Source of the DNA: Erythrobacter sp. QSSC1-22B
Lineage (GTDB): Bacteria > Pseudomonadota > Alphaproteobacteria > Sphingomonadales > Sphingomonadaceae
Assembly (NCBI RefSeq): GCF_001678665.1
Contig: NZ_LZRP01000009.1
Span: 22,925-86,924, forward strand
Direction of reading: 5' to 3'
Length of the DNA stretch: 64,000 nucleotides
Positions 27,553 to 36,123 of this stretch are shown here, in pieces. Under the pieces are notes generated by a model. It was not told where the DNA came from. It was given only the letters and a program-made list of their open reading frames with translations, and did not search any database. Position numbers and translations under genes: made by a program. Each line of letters starts with the position of its first letter. Positions within the stretch are counted from its first letter, which is position 1.

Positions 27553-28260
27553 CTAGCGGCTTTCCAGCTGGCGGCTGAAGCTGGCGTGCAGCCGGTCGGC
27601 GAAGCGCTGCAGCCTGCTCTCGTAGCGATCCACCGCATGGCTGTAGCGGTTGTAGGCGATCACCGCGGGAATGGCGGCGAACAGCCCGATCGCGGTCGCA
27701 AACAGCGCTTCGGAAATGCCCGGCGCAACCACTGCCAGCGAGGAGGAGCCCGAGGCGCCGATCTGGAAGAAGCTGTTCATGATCCCCCAGACGGTGCCGA
27801 AGAGGCCCACGAAAGGCGCCACCGAACCAACGGTGGCCAGGAAGTTGAGCCGTTCGGCCAGCAGGTCGGCCTCGCCCGCAACCTGGCTGTCCATTGTGCC
27901 CGCCAGCCGCTGGCGCAGACCGTCGCGATCCTTGACCCCGTCCTTGGTCGAGCGGCGCCATTCGGTGACCCCGGCGTTTGCCACGCGTGCGGGGGGCAGG
28001 TCCTTGCGACCGCGCTCGGACATGAAGCGGTCGAAGCTGTCCGCCTGCCAGAATTCCTCGTCGTAAACCCGGGTCTGGCGGTTCAGCTTGCCCATCCGCA
28101 TCGCGAAGGAGACGATGATCATCCAGGTCCAGATGCTGGCGATCAGCAGCCCCGCCATCACCGCCTTGACGACGATATCGGCCTGGAGAAACAGTTCGAG
28201 CGGGTCGAGCCCGGTTGACGCAACGGGCGCGGCGGCGGCGAGAATGGTTAGCGAGCTCAT
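27553..28260 (-). CDS. tolQ: TolQ, MotA/TolQ/ExbB proton channel
   Basis: A protein of 235 residues with three membrane segments: ADIVVKAVMAGLLIASIWTW near the start, and two after residue 130 in NFLATVGSVAPFVGLFGTVWG and ISEALFATAIGLFAAIPAVIAYN. The block APFVGLFGTVWGIM is the family signature. It couples proton flow to TolA movement. It overlaps ybgC by four bases. Confidence 0.96.
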   Translation of the reverse strand: MSSLTILAAAAPVASTGLDPLELFLQADIVVKAVMAGLLIASIWTWMIIVSFAMRMGKLNRQTRVYDEEFWQADSFDRFMSERGRKDLPPARVANAGVTEWRRSTKDGVKDRDGLRQRLAGTMDSQVAGEADLLAERLNFLATVGSVAPFVGLFGTVWGIMNSFFQIGASGSSSLAVVAPGISEALFATAIGLFAAIPAVIAYNRYSHAVDRYESRLQRFADRLHASFSRQLESR

Positions 28261-28712
28261 GCGGTGTCCTGTGGTTCCATGAAACGGGTAAAGGCCTCGC
28301 GCCAGGCGGCGGGCTGGCGCGTCGGGCGTCCGTCGGGGGCGACGAAGCCGATTCGCAGCTCCGCCTCGGCAAGCAGTTCGTCGCCGCGAAACGCGCGCTG
28401 GTGCATCCGGCAGCTGGCGGCGCGCATCTGGGTGCAGCGGGTCTCGATCAGCACGTCGTCGTCGAGCTTCGCCGGGCGAAGATATTTGAGCATGACCTCG
28501 GAGACCGCATAGGCGCCCTCGCCCGCCTCGATCGCGGCGCGCTGGTCGATCTCGAGCCGGCGCAGCAGGTCCGAACGCGCGCGTTCGAACCAGCGCAGGT
28601 AATTGGCGTGATAGGTGATCCCCGACAGATCGGTGTCCTCGTAATAGACACGCACCGCGTAGAGGTGCCGGTCGCCATCGAGCGTACCGTCCGGAAGGTT
28701 GGGTCGGTTCAT
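28257..28712 (-). CDS. ybgC: YbgC-family acyl-CoA thioesterase
   Basis: A protein of 151 residues in the hot-dog fold 4-hydroxybenzoyl-CoA thioesterase family: RVYYEDTDLSGITYHANYLRW with the catalytic Asp in YEDTDLSG, then ERARSDLLRRL. YbgC hydrolyses acyl-CoA thioesters and is the usual first gene of tol-pal operons, although its part in Tol function is unclear. It overlaps tolQ by four bases. Confidence 0.93.
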   Translation of the reverse strand: MNRPNLPDGTLDGDRHLYAVRVYYEDTDLSGITYHANYLRWFERARSDLLRRLEIDQRAAIEAGEGAYAVSEVMLKYLRPAKLDDDVLIETRCTQMRAASCRMHQRAFRGDELLAEAELRIGFVAPDGRPTRQPAAWREAFTRFMEPQDTA

Positions 28713-28798
28713 AGTCCCGCGCGCTCTAGCGCAGGGAGGATTCGCCTAGCAATCGCAAACGACCAAGCGGGCAAGGCGCCCGACGAAAGCCGGCCACC

Positions 28799-29188
28799 TC
28801 AATCGCGCGAATTGCGCGCGATCATCGGCCCGAGCGGCTGGCCGCCAAAGATATGGACATGCAGATGCGCGACTTCCTGCCCGCCATGCGCGCCGACATT
28901 TGCCATCAACCGATAGCCCGGCGCGACCAGCCCCTTGTCGCGCGCGACCTTGCCAACCGCGCGGACGAAACCGGCGATTTCCTCGGCCCCGGCGCGCTGC
29001 GAGAAATCGTCCCAGCTGACGTATTTGGCCTTGGGTATCACCAGCGTGTGGATCTCGGCCTGCGGGTTGATGTCCTCGAAGGCATAGGCCCATTCGTCCT
29101 CATAGACCCTGGTCGAGGGGATATCGCCGGCCAGGATTTTGGCGAAGATATTGGCATCGTCGTAGGGTTGGGTGGCATCGATCGGCAT
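28799..29188 (-). CDS. HIT family nucleotide-binding protein (HinT-like)
   Basis: ATG 29188-29186 overlaps the hisE stop as TGATG, giving 129 residues. The histidine triad HLHVHIFGG and N-terminal IFAKILAGDIPSTRVYED are characteristic of HinT-type purine nucleoside phosphoramidases. It follows hisE in many alphaproteobacteria, so coupling to the histidine operon is conserved, although its role in the pathway is not clear. Confidence 0.93.
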   Translation of the reverse strand: MPIDATQPYDDANIFAKILAGDIPSTRVYEDEWAYAFEDINPQAEIHTLVIPKAKYVSWDDFSQRAGAEEIAGFVRAVGKVARDKGLVAPGYRLMANVGAHGGQEVAHLHVHIFGGQPLGPMIARNSRD

Positions 29189-29502
29189 CAATCGCTCCTG
29201 CTTGCTTTTTCATCCAGTCCCGACAGGCCTTCGCGGCGGTCGAGCTCGGCCAGGACCTGCGCCAGCGCGATGTCCTTCTCGCCCAGCAGCACCAACAGGT
29301 GGAACAGCAGATCCGCCGCTTCGCCGACCACTTCCTCGCCACTGCCCGCAAGCGCGGCAACAACGGTCTCGACCGCTTCCTCGCCCAGCTTGCGCGCGAT
29401 GACGGGCAGGCCGCGCGCCTGCAATTGCGCGACATAGCTGGCGGCAGGGTCGGTACCGCGGCGTTGCGCGATGGTGGTTTCGAGGCGGGTCAGCGTGTCC
29501 AT
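29188..29502 (-). CDS. hisE: phosphoribosyl-ATP pyrophosphatase
   Basis: About 104 residues from ATG 29502 (MDTLTRLETTIAQRRGTDPA); ATG 29514 is also possible. The all-alpha NTP pyrophosphatase motif is KLGEEAVETVVAAL followed by EEVVGEAADLLFHLLVLLG, with the Glu and Asp residues that bind magnesium. It hydrolyses phosphoribosyl-ATP to phosphoribosyl-AMP, the second step of histidine synthesis. The cyclohydrolase hisI is not in the window. Confidence 0.94.
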   Translation of the reverse strand: MDTLTRLETTIAQRRGTDPAASYVAQLQARGLPVIARKLGEEAVETVVAALAGSGEEVVGEAADLLFHLLVLLGEKDIALAQVLAELDRREGLSGLDEKASRSD

Positions 29503-29534
29503 GGCGCGGGTCATGGAAGGCTCGGCGGCGCGGG

Positions 29535-29702
29535 TCAATCCTGCCCGCGGTGACCCAGCGTGAGGATTCGCCCCAGCACGATCCCGCCGATCGAGATGCC
29601 GATCAGCAGCAGGCTGCTCGGCTCGCTCAGTGCCTCGGCAGTCTTCTGCACCCCGGGAAGGGTCGACAATTGGGATACGATCGCGATGGCCTGGCTCGAC
29701 AT
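29535..29702 (-). CDS. 55-residue single-helix membrane protein between hisF and hisE
   Basis: The frame from ATG 29702 to TGA 29535 encodes MSSQAIAIVSQLSTLPGVQK, an amphipathic start, followed by a hydrophobic helix SSLLLIGISIGGIVLGRILT and a short basic tail (GHRGQD). The helix contains two G-x-x-x-G-like spacings that favour helix packing. It lies in the histidine operon in the right orientation with no other reading explaining the 260-base gap. I do not recognise the family. Confidence 0.55.
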   Translation of the reverse strand: MSSQAIAIVSQLSTLPGVQKTAEALSEPSSLLLIGISIGGIVLGRILTLGHRGQD

Positions 29703-29795
29703 GGCGCAGCCATTGGCGCGCAGCGCGGCGGCGGGGGCTTATTCTTGCAAAGCGTCCCGCTTTGATACCTTCTTGTGGCTATTCAGCCGCGGCGT

Positions 29796-30557
29796 TTATC
29801 CGCGCGCAGGCAGTCCGGCAGCGCGCAAGGCGTCGTGCGCTTCTGCAATCGTGTGTTCGCCGAAGTGGAAGATCGACGCCGCCAGCACCGCGCTGGCATG
29901 GCCCTGCCTCACGCCCTCGACCAGATGATCGAGTGTGCCGACCCCGCCGCTGGCGATTACCGGCACGCGGACCGCATCGGCGATGGTGCGGGTCAGTTCC
30001 AGATCGTAGCCGCGCTTGGTGCCATCGCCATCCATCGAAGTGACCAGCAATTCGCCAGCCCCAAGCTCGGCAAGCCGGACCGCGTGTTCGAGCGCGTCGA
30101 TCCCGGTGGCTTTACGCCCGCCATGGGTGAAGATTTCCCAGTGGCCCGCATCGGTCCGGCGGGCATCGACCGAGCCGACCACGCATTGATTGCCGAAGCG
30201 CGCCGCGATTTCGCCCACCAGCTCGGGCCGCTCGACCGCGGCGGAATTGACCGCAACCTTGTCCGCGCCGGCCAGCAGCAGGGCGCGCGCATCCGCGACG
30301 CTGCGCACCCCGCCCCCCACGGTCAGCGGCATGAAGCAAACCGCGGCGGTCCGCTGAACGATGTCGATCAGCGTGCCGCGGCCCTCGTGGGTGGCGGAGA
30401 TATCGAGAAAGCACAGCTCGTCGGCACCCGCAGCGTCGTAGGCTTGCGCCTGCTCGACCGGATCGCCGGCATCCCTGAGATCGACGAAATTGACCCCTTT
30501 GACCACGCGGCCATCTGCGACGTCGAGACAAGGGATGACGCGGATGCGGACGGTCAT
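29796..30557 (-). CDS. hisF: imidazole glycerol phosphate synthase cyclase subunit
   Basis: A 253-residue beta/alpha barrel with duplicated phosphate sites: [19 protein letters not shown] at the start with the catalytic Asp in [16 protein letters not shown], and later [15 protein letters not shown] and [16 protein letters not shown]. With HisH it makes imidazole glycerol phosphate and AICAR. It follows hisA by ten bases in the operon. Confidence 0.96.
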   Translation of the reverse strand: MTVRIRVIPCLDVADGRVVKGVNFVDLRDAGDPVEQAQAYDAAGADELCFLDISATHEGRGTLIDIVQRTAAVCFMPLTVGGGVRSVADARALLLAGADKVAVNSAAVERPELVGEIAARFGNQCVVGSVDARRTDAGHWEIFTHGGRKATGIDALEHAVRLAELGAGELLVTSMDGDGTKRGYDLELTRTIADAVRVPVIASGGVGTLDHLVEGVRQGHASAVLAASIFHFGEHTIAEAHDALRAAGLPARG

Positions 30558-30567
30558 GCCATTTGCC

Positions 30568-31296
30568 TCACGCCCGCTCGGCCATCTGGATGGCCGCTGC
30601 CAGGTCGAGCCGCCCCTCGTAGAGCGCCCGCCCGGTGATCACGCCCTCGATCCCGTCAGCGGCATGCAGCGCCAGCATGCGGATGTCGTCCAGCCCCTTG
30701 ACCCCGCCGCTGGCAATCACCGGAATGTCGACGCTGCGCGCCAGCTCGACGGTCGCGTCGATGTTGCAGCCCTTGAGCATCCCGTCGCGCCCGATATCGG
30801 TGAACAGCAGCGATGCAACGCCCGCATCCTCGAACCGCCGGGCGAGATCGCGCACCGGAACATCGGACACTTCGGCCCAGCCTTCGGTCGCGACCATGCC
30901 GTCCCTGGCATCGACCGCGACGACGATGCCGTTCTCCCATTCCTTCGCCATCGCCTTGACGAAATCGGGATCCTTGAGCGCCGCCGAGCCCATCACCACC
31001 CGCGCCACGCCGAGATTGAACCAGCCCTCGACCGCCCTGGCATCGCGGATACCGCCGCCCAGCTGGACGTGACCGGGAAATGCCTCGACGATTCCCTCGA
31101 CCGCCTCGCGATTTTCGGCGCGGCCCGCGAAGCTGCCATCGAGATCGACCACATGGAGATATTCCGCCCCCGCCCCGGCGAACAGCAGCGCCTGCGCGGC
31201 GGGATCGTCGCCGTAAACGGTGGCGCGCGCCATATCGCCCTCGGCCAGCCGCACGACGTCGCCGCCCTTGAGATCGATTGCGGGAAAGACGATCAA
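30568..31296 (-). CDS. hisA: ProFAR isomerase HisA, TTG start
   Basis: A 242-residue TIM barrel: [20 protein letters not shown] with the catalytic Asp in [27 protein letters not shown], and [13 protein letters not shown]. There is no ATG in front of the conserved start. TTG 31296-31294, one base after the hisH stop, is the only suitable start codon. The weak start and tight coupling may keep HisA stoichiometric with HisH. Confidence 0.94.
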   Translation of the reverse strand: MIVFPAIDLKGGDVVRLAEGDMARATVYGDDPAAQALLFAGAGAEYLHVVDLDGSFAGRAENREAVEGIVEAFPGHVQLGGGIRDARAVEGWFNLGVARVVMGSAALKDPDFVKAMAKEWENGIVVAVDARDGMVATEGWAEVSDVPVRDLARRFEDAGVASLLFTDIGRDGMLKGCNIDATVELARSVDIPVIASGGVKGLDDIRMLALHAADGIEGVITGRALYEGRLDLAAAIQMAERA

Positions 31297-31297
31297 A

Positions 31298-31924
31298 TCA
31301 CGGTCTCCATTCGAGAAAGCGTTCGAGCAGCGCGAGGCCGTAGCCCTGGCTCTTTTCGGGGTGGAACTGGACCCCGAGCACGGTGTCGCGTCCGACTGCG
31401 GCGACCAGCCCGCCGCCATGATCGGTCATCGCCACCACATCGGCGCCGCTGTCGGCGTGAAAATGGAACGAGTGGAGAAAATAGGCCTCGCCCGGCTCGA
31501 CCAGATCGTGGCCGCGGGCATGGGGTGTCATGGCAACATCGTTCCAGCCCATATGCGGGATCTTGATCGTGTCGTCGCTTAGCTCGATCGGGCGGATTTC
31601 CCCGGAAATCCAGTCCAGCCCCTCGGTCACGCCATGTTCGAGCCCGCGGCTTGCAAGCAATTGCATGCCGACGCAAATTCCCAGAAACGGCGCTGCGCCG
31701 ACCTGCACCCGCTCGGTCATCGCCTCGATCGCACCATCGATGGCGCGCAGGCCCTCGGCGCAGGATTTGAAGGAGCCGACGCCGGGCAAGACGATCCGGT
31801 CGGCGGCGCGCAGCACATCGGGATCGGCGGTCACCCGGACCTGTGCGCCCACGGATTTGAGCGCGTTTTCAACCGAATGCAGATTGCCCGCGCCGTAGTC
31901 GACCAGCGCAACGACCTCAGCCAC
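31298..31924 (-). CDS. hisH: imidazole glycerol phosphate synthase glutaminase subunit
   Basis: GTG 31924-31922 lies inside the last codons of hisB (8-bp overlap) and gives 208 residues beginning [19 protein letters not shown]. The class I amidotransferase triad is visible: nucleophile Cys in [12 protein letters not shown], and His and Glu in VQFHPEKSQ. It supplies ammonia to HisF. Confidence 0.95.
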   Translation of the reverse strand: MAEVVALVDYGAGNLHSVENALKSVGAQVRVTADPDVLRAADRIVLPGVGSFKSCAEGLRAIDGAIEAMTERVQVGAAPFLGICVGMQLLASRGLEHGVTEGLDWISGEIRPIELSDDTIKIPHMGWNDVAMTPHARGHDLVEPGEAYFLHSFHFHADSGADVVAMTDHGGGLVAAVGRDTVLGVQFHPEKSQGYGLALLERFLEWRP

Positions 31925-32510
31925 CCAGCTGCCCCTTGGTGCTTGGAACCGCACCGCCTTTTCGCGGATCGATCTCGACCGCCTGGCGCATGGCGCGCGC
32001 GAAACCCTTGTACAGCGCCTCGCAGATATGGTGGTTGTTCTGACCGTAGAGCAGCTCGCAATGCAGCGTGATCCCGGCAGCTTGCGCCACCGAATGGAAC
32101 CAGTGCTCGATCAGTTCGGTGTCCCATTCGCCCAGCTTTTCCTGAGTGAAACCGGCTTTCCATACCAGAAAGGGGCGCCCCGAAATATCCAGCGCAACGC
32201 GCGCCAGCGTCTCGTCCATCGGCGAATAGGCGGTGCCGTAGCGGGCGATCCCGCCCTTGTCGCCCAGCGCCTGCGCCAGCGCCTGGCCCAGCGCGATCGC
32301 GCTGTCCTCGGTGGTGTGATGCTGGTCGACATGGAGATCGCCTGCGACCTTCATCGTCACATCGATCAACGAATGGCGCGAGAACTGTTCGACCATGTGA
32401 TCGAGGAAGCCGATGCCGGTCTCCACCGCATAATGTCCCGTGCCATCGAGATCGACCGCGACATGAATGGCGGTTTCCGTGGTGTTGCGTTCGATAGTGC
32501 CTGTGCGCAT
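31917..32510 (-). CDS. hisB: imidazoleglycerol-phosphate dehydratase
   Basis: ATG 32510 gives 197 residues ([20 protein letters not shown]). The duplicated metal-binding motifs are [17 protein letters not shown] with [19 protein letters not shown] and [18 protein letters not shown]. This is the monofunctional form without a phosphatase domain. It is the first visible gene of the operon hisB-hisH-hisA-hisF-ORF-hisE-HIT; hisG and hisD must be elsewhere. Confidence 0.96.
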   Translation of the reverse strand: MRTGTIERNTTETAIHVAVDLDGTGHYAVETGIGFLDHMVEQFSRHSLIDVTMKVAGDLHVDQHHTTEDSAIALGQALAQALGDKGGIARYGTAYSPMDETLARVALDISGRPFLVWKAGFTQEKLGEWDTELIEHWFHSVAQAAGITLHCELLYGQNNHHICEALYKGFARAMRQAVEIDPRKGGAVPSTKGQLGG

Positions 32511-32634
32511 GGGCGCGAGCGCTAGAACCCTTGGCGGCGCGGCGCAAGACGCGAGGGCAGTCTGGCGCGTCATGCGGTAAAACAGTGGCGCAAGGCGCTT
32601 GACCCGCGGGCGGTGCCACTCCACCTAGCACCCC

Positions 32635-33138
32635 ATGAGCGACGATACACCCGACAGCCTGATCCCCTACGACGCCATTGTGCAGGAGGCCCTGCGCGCA
32701 GTGGTGGGCCGCGTGCTGGGCGAAATCGTCAGCTCGGGCAGCGAACTGCCCGGTGCGCATCATTTCTACATCACCTTCAAGACCCACGCGCCGGGTGTTT
32801 CCGTCCCCGCATCGCTGCGCGAGCGCTTTCCCGACGAGATGACCATCGTCCTGCAGAACAAGTTCTGGGATTTGCGGGTCGAGGAAGAGCTCTTCAGCGT
32901 CGGCCTGTCCTTCAACCAGATTCCGGCCGAACTCGTGGTGCCCTATGCCGCGATCACGCAATTCGTCGATCCGGCGGTGGATTTCGGCCTGCAGTTCCAG
33001 GCCACCGTCGCCGACATGGCGCCGACCCCCACCGACGATCCCGGAAATGACGAGCTGGAACGCGAGGCCGATGGAATCGTTAAAGAAAGCGACGACGGTT
33101 CGAATGTCGTCACGGTCGATTTCGGCCGCAAGAAATAA
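32635..33138 (+). CDS. sspB: SspB-family ClpXP adaptor
   Basis: A protein of 167 residues. The alphaproteobacterial SspB fold is seen in YDAIVQEALRAVVGRVLGEI, HHFYITFKTHAPGVSVP, RFPDEMTIVLQNKFWDL and IPAELVVPYAAITQFVDPAV. The acidic flexible tail ends VVTVDFGRKK, resembling the ClpX-docking peptide of SspB. It tethers ssrA-tagged and other substrates to ClpXP. It is divergent from hisB. Confidence 0.92.
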   Translation: MSDDTPDSLIPYDAIVQEALRAVVGRVLGEIVSSGSELPGAHHFYITFKTHAPGVSVPASLRERFPDEMTIVLQNKFWDLRVEEELFSVGLSFNQIPAELVVPYAAITQFVDPAVDFGLQFQATVADMAPTPTDDPGNDELEREADGIVKESDDGSNVVTVDFGRKK

Positions 33139-33179
33139 TTGCGCAGCCTTGTTGCTGCGCCGCAAGCGGGCAGACACTC

Positions 33180-33596
33180 ATGGCGAAACCAAACCACCTT
33201 ACCGATACCGTCTCCGATCGGATCGACGACGCCGCGGACGCAATTTCGGGTGAGCGCGACACAGTGCCCGGCCCGAGCACTAACCCGTCGACCAATTTGA
33301 TCATCAACGACATCCTGCTCCGCAGCGTCGGTCGGCTTTCCCGGCTGACCGTGGAGAAGGCGGTGCTGGGCCGCAAATACGGCAGCCAGTTCGCCAAGGA
33401 CGCGGTGGAGAACCGCTCGCTGCTGCAAACCATGGCTGCCTATGGCGTGACCAAGGTGGCAACCCGTTCCATTCCCGGTGCCGCGATTGTCAGCACCGGG
33501 CTGGTGCTCAAGGTCCTATTCGACCGCAGCCAGTCGCGGCGCAAATCCCGCCGTGCCGGTGAGAGAACGCTGCGCAAGCAGGCCAATCCCGACTGA
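33180..33596 (+). CDS. hypothetical protein with hydrophobic C-terminal half
   Basis: A protein of 138 residues with a polar N-terminus (MAKPNHLTDTVSDRIDDAAD), a middle LIINDILLRSVGRLSRLTVEKAVLG and a weakly hydrophobic segment IPGAAIVSTGLVLKVLFDR before a basic tail rich in Arg and Lys. It may associate with the membrane. It lies 41 bases after sspB on the same strand. I know similar uncharacterised proteins in sphingomonads but cannot name a domain. Confidence 0.7.
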   Translation: MAKPNHLTDTVSDRIDDAADAISGERDTVPGPSTNPSTNLIINDILLRSVGRLSRLTVEKAVLGRKYGSQFAKDAVENRSLLQTMAAYGVTKVATRSIPGAAIVSTGLVLKVLFDRSQSRRKSRRAGERTLRKQANPD

Positions 33597-33658
33597 TCAG
33601 CGCACTTCGACGCATCACGGGGCTTGATTTGCCCCTTCTCCATGGGCCAACAGCCCCC

Positions 33659-34342
33659 ATGGCCCCATCTCCCCCTTCGAACGGCTCCCAGTCCGAGACC
33701 GACGTCGACACCGAGTCCGACGCGCTGCACCGTCGCGGCTTGATGTATATCCTGTCTTCGCCCTCAGGGGCGGGCAAGACCACCATCTCGCGGATGCTGC
33801 TCAGTGCCGACGAGGAAATCAAACTGTCGGTCTCCTGCACCACCCGGCCGCCGCGACCGGGTGAGATCGAGGGAGTCCACTATCACTTCGTTTCGGACAG
33901 CGAATTCGATGCGATGATCGAGGAAGACGATTTCTACGAATGGGCTCATGTCTTCGGGTTTCGCTATGGCACGCCCAAAGGCCGGATCCGCTCCGCGCTC
34001 AAGGACGGGCAGGACTTCCTTTTCGACATCGACTGGCAGGGCACTCAGCAGCTTTACCAGAAGGACCAGCAGGATGTGGTGCGGGTTTTCATCCTGCCGC
34101 CGAGCCTGGACGAATTGCAACGCCGCCTGATGGGCCGCGGGACCGACTCCTCGGAGGTGATCGCCAGCCGGATGGAACGCGCTCGCGCGGAAATCAGCCA
34201 TTGGGACGGCTATGATTATGTCGTCATCAACGACGATGTCGGAGGCTGCTTTGCCAAGGTGCAGCAGATTCTCGCCGCAGAGCGCATGAAGCGCCAGCGC
34301 CAGACCGGACTGATCCCCTTCGTCCGCGAACTGATGCTGTGA
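33659..34342 (+). CDS. gmk: guanylate kinase
   Basis: ATG 33659 gives 227 residues with an unusually long polar N-terminal extension of about 28 residues before LMYILSSPSGAGKTTISRML, the P-loop. GMP-binding motifs are SVSCTTRPPRPGEIEGVHYHF and EWAHVFGFRYGTPK; later come FDIDWQGTQQL and the lid region. It phosphorylates GMP to GDP. A longer frame starts only at a TTG and is less likely. Confidence 0.95.
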   Translation: MAPSPPSNGSQSETDVDTESDALHRRGLMYILSSPSGAGKTTISRMLLSADEEIKLSVSCTTRPPRPGEIEGVHYHFVSDSEFDAMIEEDDFYEWAHVFGFRYGTPKGRIRSALKDGQDFLFDIDWQGTQQLYQKDQQDVVRVFILPPSLDELQRRLMGRGTDSSEVIASRMERARAEISHWDGYDYVVINDDVGGCFAKVQQILAAERMKRQRQTGLIPFVRELML

Positions 34343-34453
34343 TCCCCGGTGCCCAGGGCACCCATCTGACCGAAACTTTCGAAGCAATTTCAGAGTATTT
34401 ACCGACCATTAGCCATCTCTGCTATAACGTCTGTTCGACCAGGAGATTAGTGC

Positions 34454-35275
34454 GTGAAAAAAGGGTGCGAGGGGTGCAGGTCGCAAATGCACGAATTCGA
34501 CATTTCGATGGCTTTCCAGCCGATCGTCGATGTCGAGACCGGCAAGCCGTTCGCCTACGAAGCGCTCGTTCGGGGCGGTGATGGCGAAGGCGCGATCGAG
34601 GTTCTGGCGGGTGTTTCGGAGGAAAGCCGTTACGCCTTCGACCAGAAGTGCCGGGTCGCGGCGATCGAAGGCGCGGTGGCGGCGGGTATCCTGGATACCG
34701 GTGCCTGCCTGTCGATCAATTTCCTGCCCAACGCCGTCTATTCACCGCTCGCCTGTATCCAGCTCACGCTCAAGACGGCGCAGGCGACGGGCTTTCCCAC
34801 CGAGCGGCTGATCTTCGAATTCACCGAAAACGAGCCGATGATCGACAGCGATCATGTCCGCGGCATCATCGAGGCCTATCAGCAACTTGGCTTTGGCACC
34901 GCGATCGACGATTTCGGTGCGGGTTATGCCGGGCTCGGCCTGCTGGCCAAGTTCCAGACCGATTACCTAAAGCTCGATATGGCGCTGATCCGCGATCTCG
35001 ACCGCTCCATGCCGCAGCGCATGGTCGTCGAAGGCGTGGTGCGGATGGCGCGTTCGCTGGGCATCGGCGTGATCGCCGAAGGCATCGAGACGGTCGCGGA
35101 ATTCGAGGCGCTGCGAAAGATGGGGGTGCGCTACATCCAGGGTTATCTGCTCGCCCGACCCGAATTCGAGAGCCTGCCCTCGATCCATTTGCCGAGCGAG
35201 CGGATAATAGTCGATACCGCCGAGGTCAGCGACCTCCGGCAGGATCGGCAAAGTGCGTCGGGAGGTGGGCGTTGA
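34454..35275 (+). CDS. EAL-domain cyclic-di-GMP phosphodiesterase
   Basis: GTG 34454 preceded by AGGAG gives 273 residues. It is essentially a lone EAL domain: AYEALVRGGDGE (EAL at 36-38), CLSINFLPNAVY, FEFTENEPM, AIDDFGAGYAGLGLL, DYLKLDMALIRD, and VIAEGIETVAEFEALRKMGV with GYLLARP. All the catalytic acidic positions I can check look intact, so hydrolysis of cyclic-di-GMP is likely. A short CEGC at residues 5-8 precedes the domain and might bind a metal or redox partner. The last 50 bases overlap the end of the convergent SDR gene. Confidence 0.92.
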   Translation: MKKGCEGCRSQMHEFDISMAFQPIVDVETGKPFAYEALVRGGDGEGAIEVLAGVSEESRYAFDQKCRVAAIEGAVAAGILDTGACLSINFLPNAVYSPLACIQLTLKTAQATGFPTERLIFEFTENEPMIDSDHVRGIIEAYQQLGFGTAIDDFGAGYAGLGLLAKFQTDYLKLDMALIRDLDRSMPQRMVVEGVVRMARSLGIGVIAEGIETVAEFEALRKMGVRYIQGYLLARPEFESLPSIHLPSERIIVDTAEVSDLRQDRQSASGGGR

Positions 35276-36032
35276 CGATCCCGCCGTCCACCGCGAGCGT
35301 TTCGCCCACGGTATAATCCCCCGCGCGGCTCGCCAGATAGACGGCGCTGCCGCCCATATCCATCGCATCGCCGACGCGCCGGTTGGGAATGCCCTTGGCG
35401 CTTTCATCTCCCATGTCGCGCGCGACTTTGTTCATATCCGAGGGGAAAGCGCCCGGCGCGATCGCGGTGACATAGACATGGTCCTGAACCAGCCGCGCAG
35501 CCATCCGGCGCGTGAGATGGATCAGCGCAGCCTTCGACGCCTGGTAGGAATAGGTTTCCCACGGATTGATCCGCAGCCCGTCGATACTGGCGATGTTGAT
35601 GACCTTGGCCGGGCGTTGCTGGCTGGCCGCGGCGGTCAGCAGCTTGTGGAGCTTCTGGGTCAGGAAGAACGGCGTCTTGACGTTGAGGTCCATGACCTTG
35701 TCCCAGCCCTGCTCGGGGAAATCGAGATAGTCGTTCCCCCAGGCGGCGCCAGCATTGTTGACCAGAATGTCGAGCTTGCTCTCGCGACCGGAGATTTCCG
35801 CCACCAGTTCGTCGATCCCTGCCATGGTCGAGATATCGCCCTGGATCGGGACGACCTTGTCGCCCAGTTCTTCGGCGGTCTCGTTCAGCTCACCGCCCTT
35901 GCGTGCGGTGATATAGACCCGGTCGATCCCGGCGGCGAGGAAGCCTTCGACGATCATTCTGCCGATGCCGCGGCTGCCGCCGGTGACGAGCGCGGTGCGC
36001 CCTTCGAGGCTGAAAAGGTCGTTGAGGTTCAT
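35226..36032 (-). CDS. short-chain dehydrogenase/reductase
   Basis: A protein of 268 residues with classical SDR features: TGGSRGIGR for NAD(P) binding (18-26), LVNNAGAAWGN, the catalytic serine in INIASIDG, and YSYQASKAAL with the Tyr-Lys pair. The Arg after TGGS and in ITARKGG favours NADP(H). It is the last gene of a minus-strand run with acyl-CoA dehydrogenases, which suggests a beta-oxidation-like or ketoacyl reduction step. Its 3' end overlaps the EAL gene by 50 bases. Confidence 0.92.
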   Translation of the reverse strand: MNLNDLFSLEGRTALVTGGSRGIGRMIVEGFLAAGIDRVYITARKGGELNETAEELGDKVVPIQGDISTMAGIDELVAEISGRESKLDILVNNAGAAWGNDYLDFPEQGWDKVMDLNVKTPFFLTQKLHKLLTAAASQQRPAKVINIASIDGLRINPWETYSYQASKAALIHLTRRMAARLVQDHVYVTAIAPGAFPSDMNKVARDMGDESAKGIPNRRVGDAMDMGGSAVYLASRAGDYTVGETLAVDGGIVNAHLPTHFADPAGGR

Positions 36033-36123
36033 TCTGTCGTCTCCCGTAGTGGCAGCGGATTTGGTCCGCCTGCCCGGTGAATTTCCAGCCGCCGCAGGCC
36101 GATGCCCGCGGCGGCGCGGCGGA

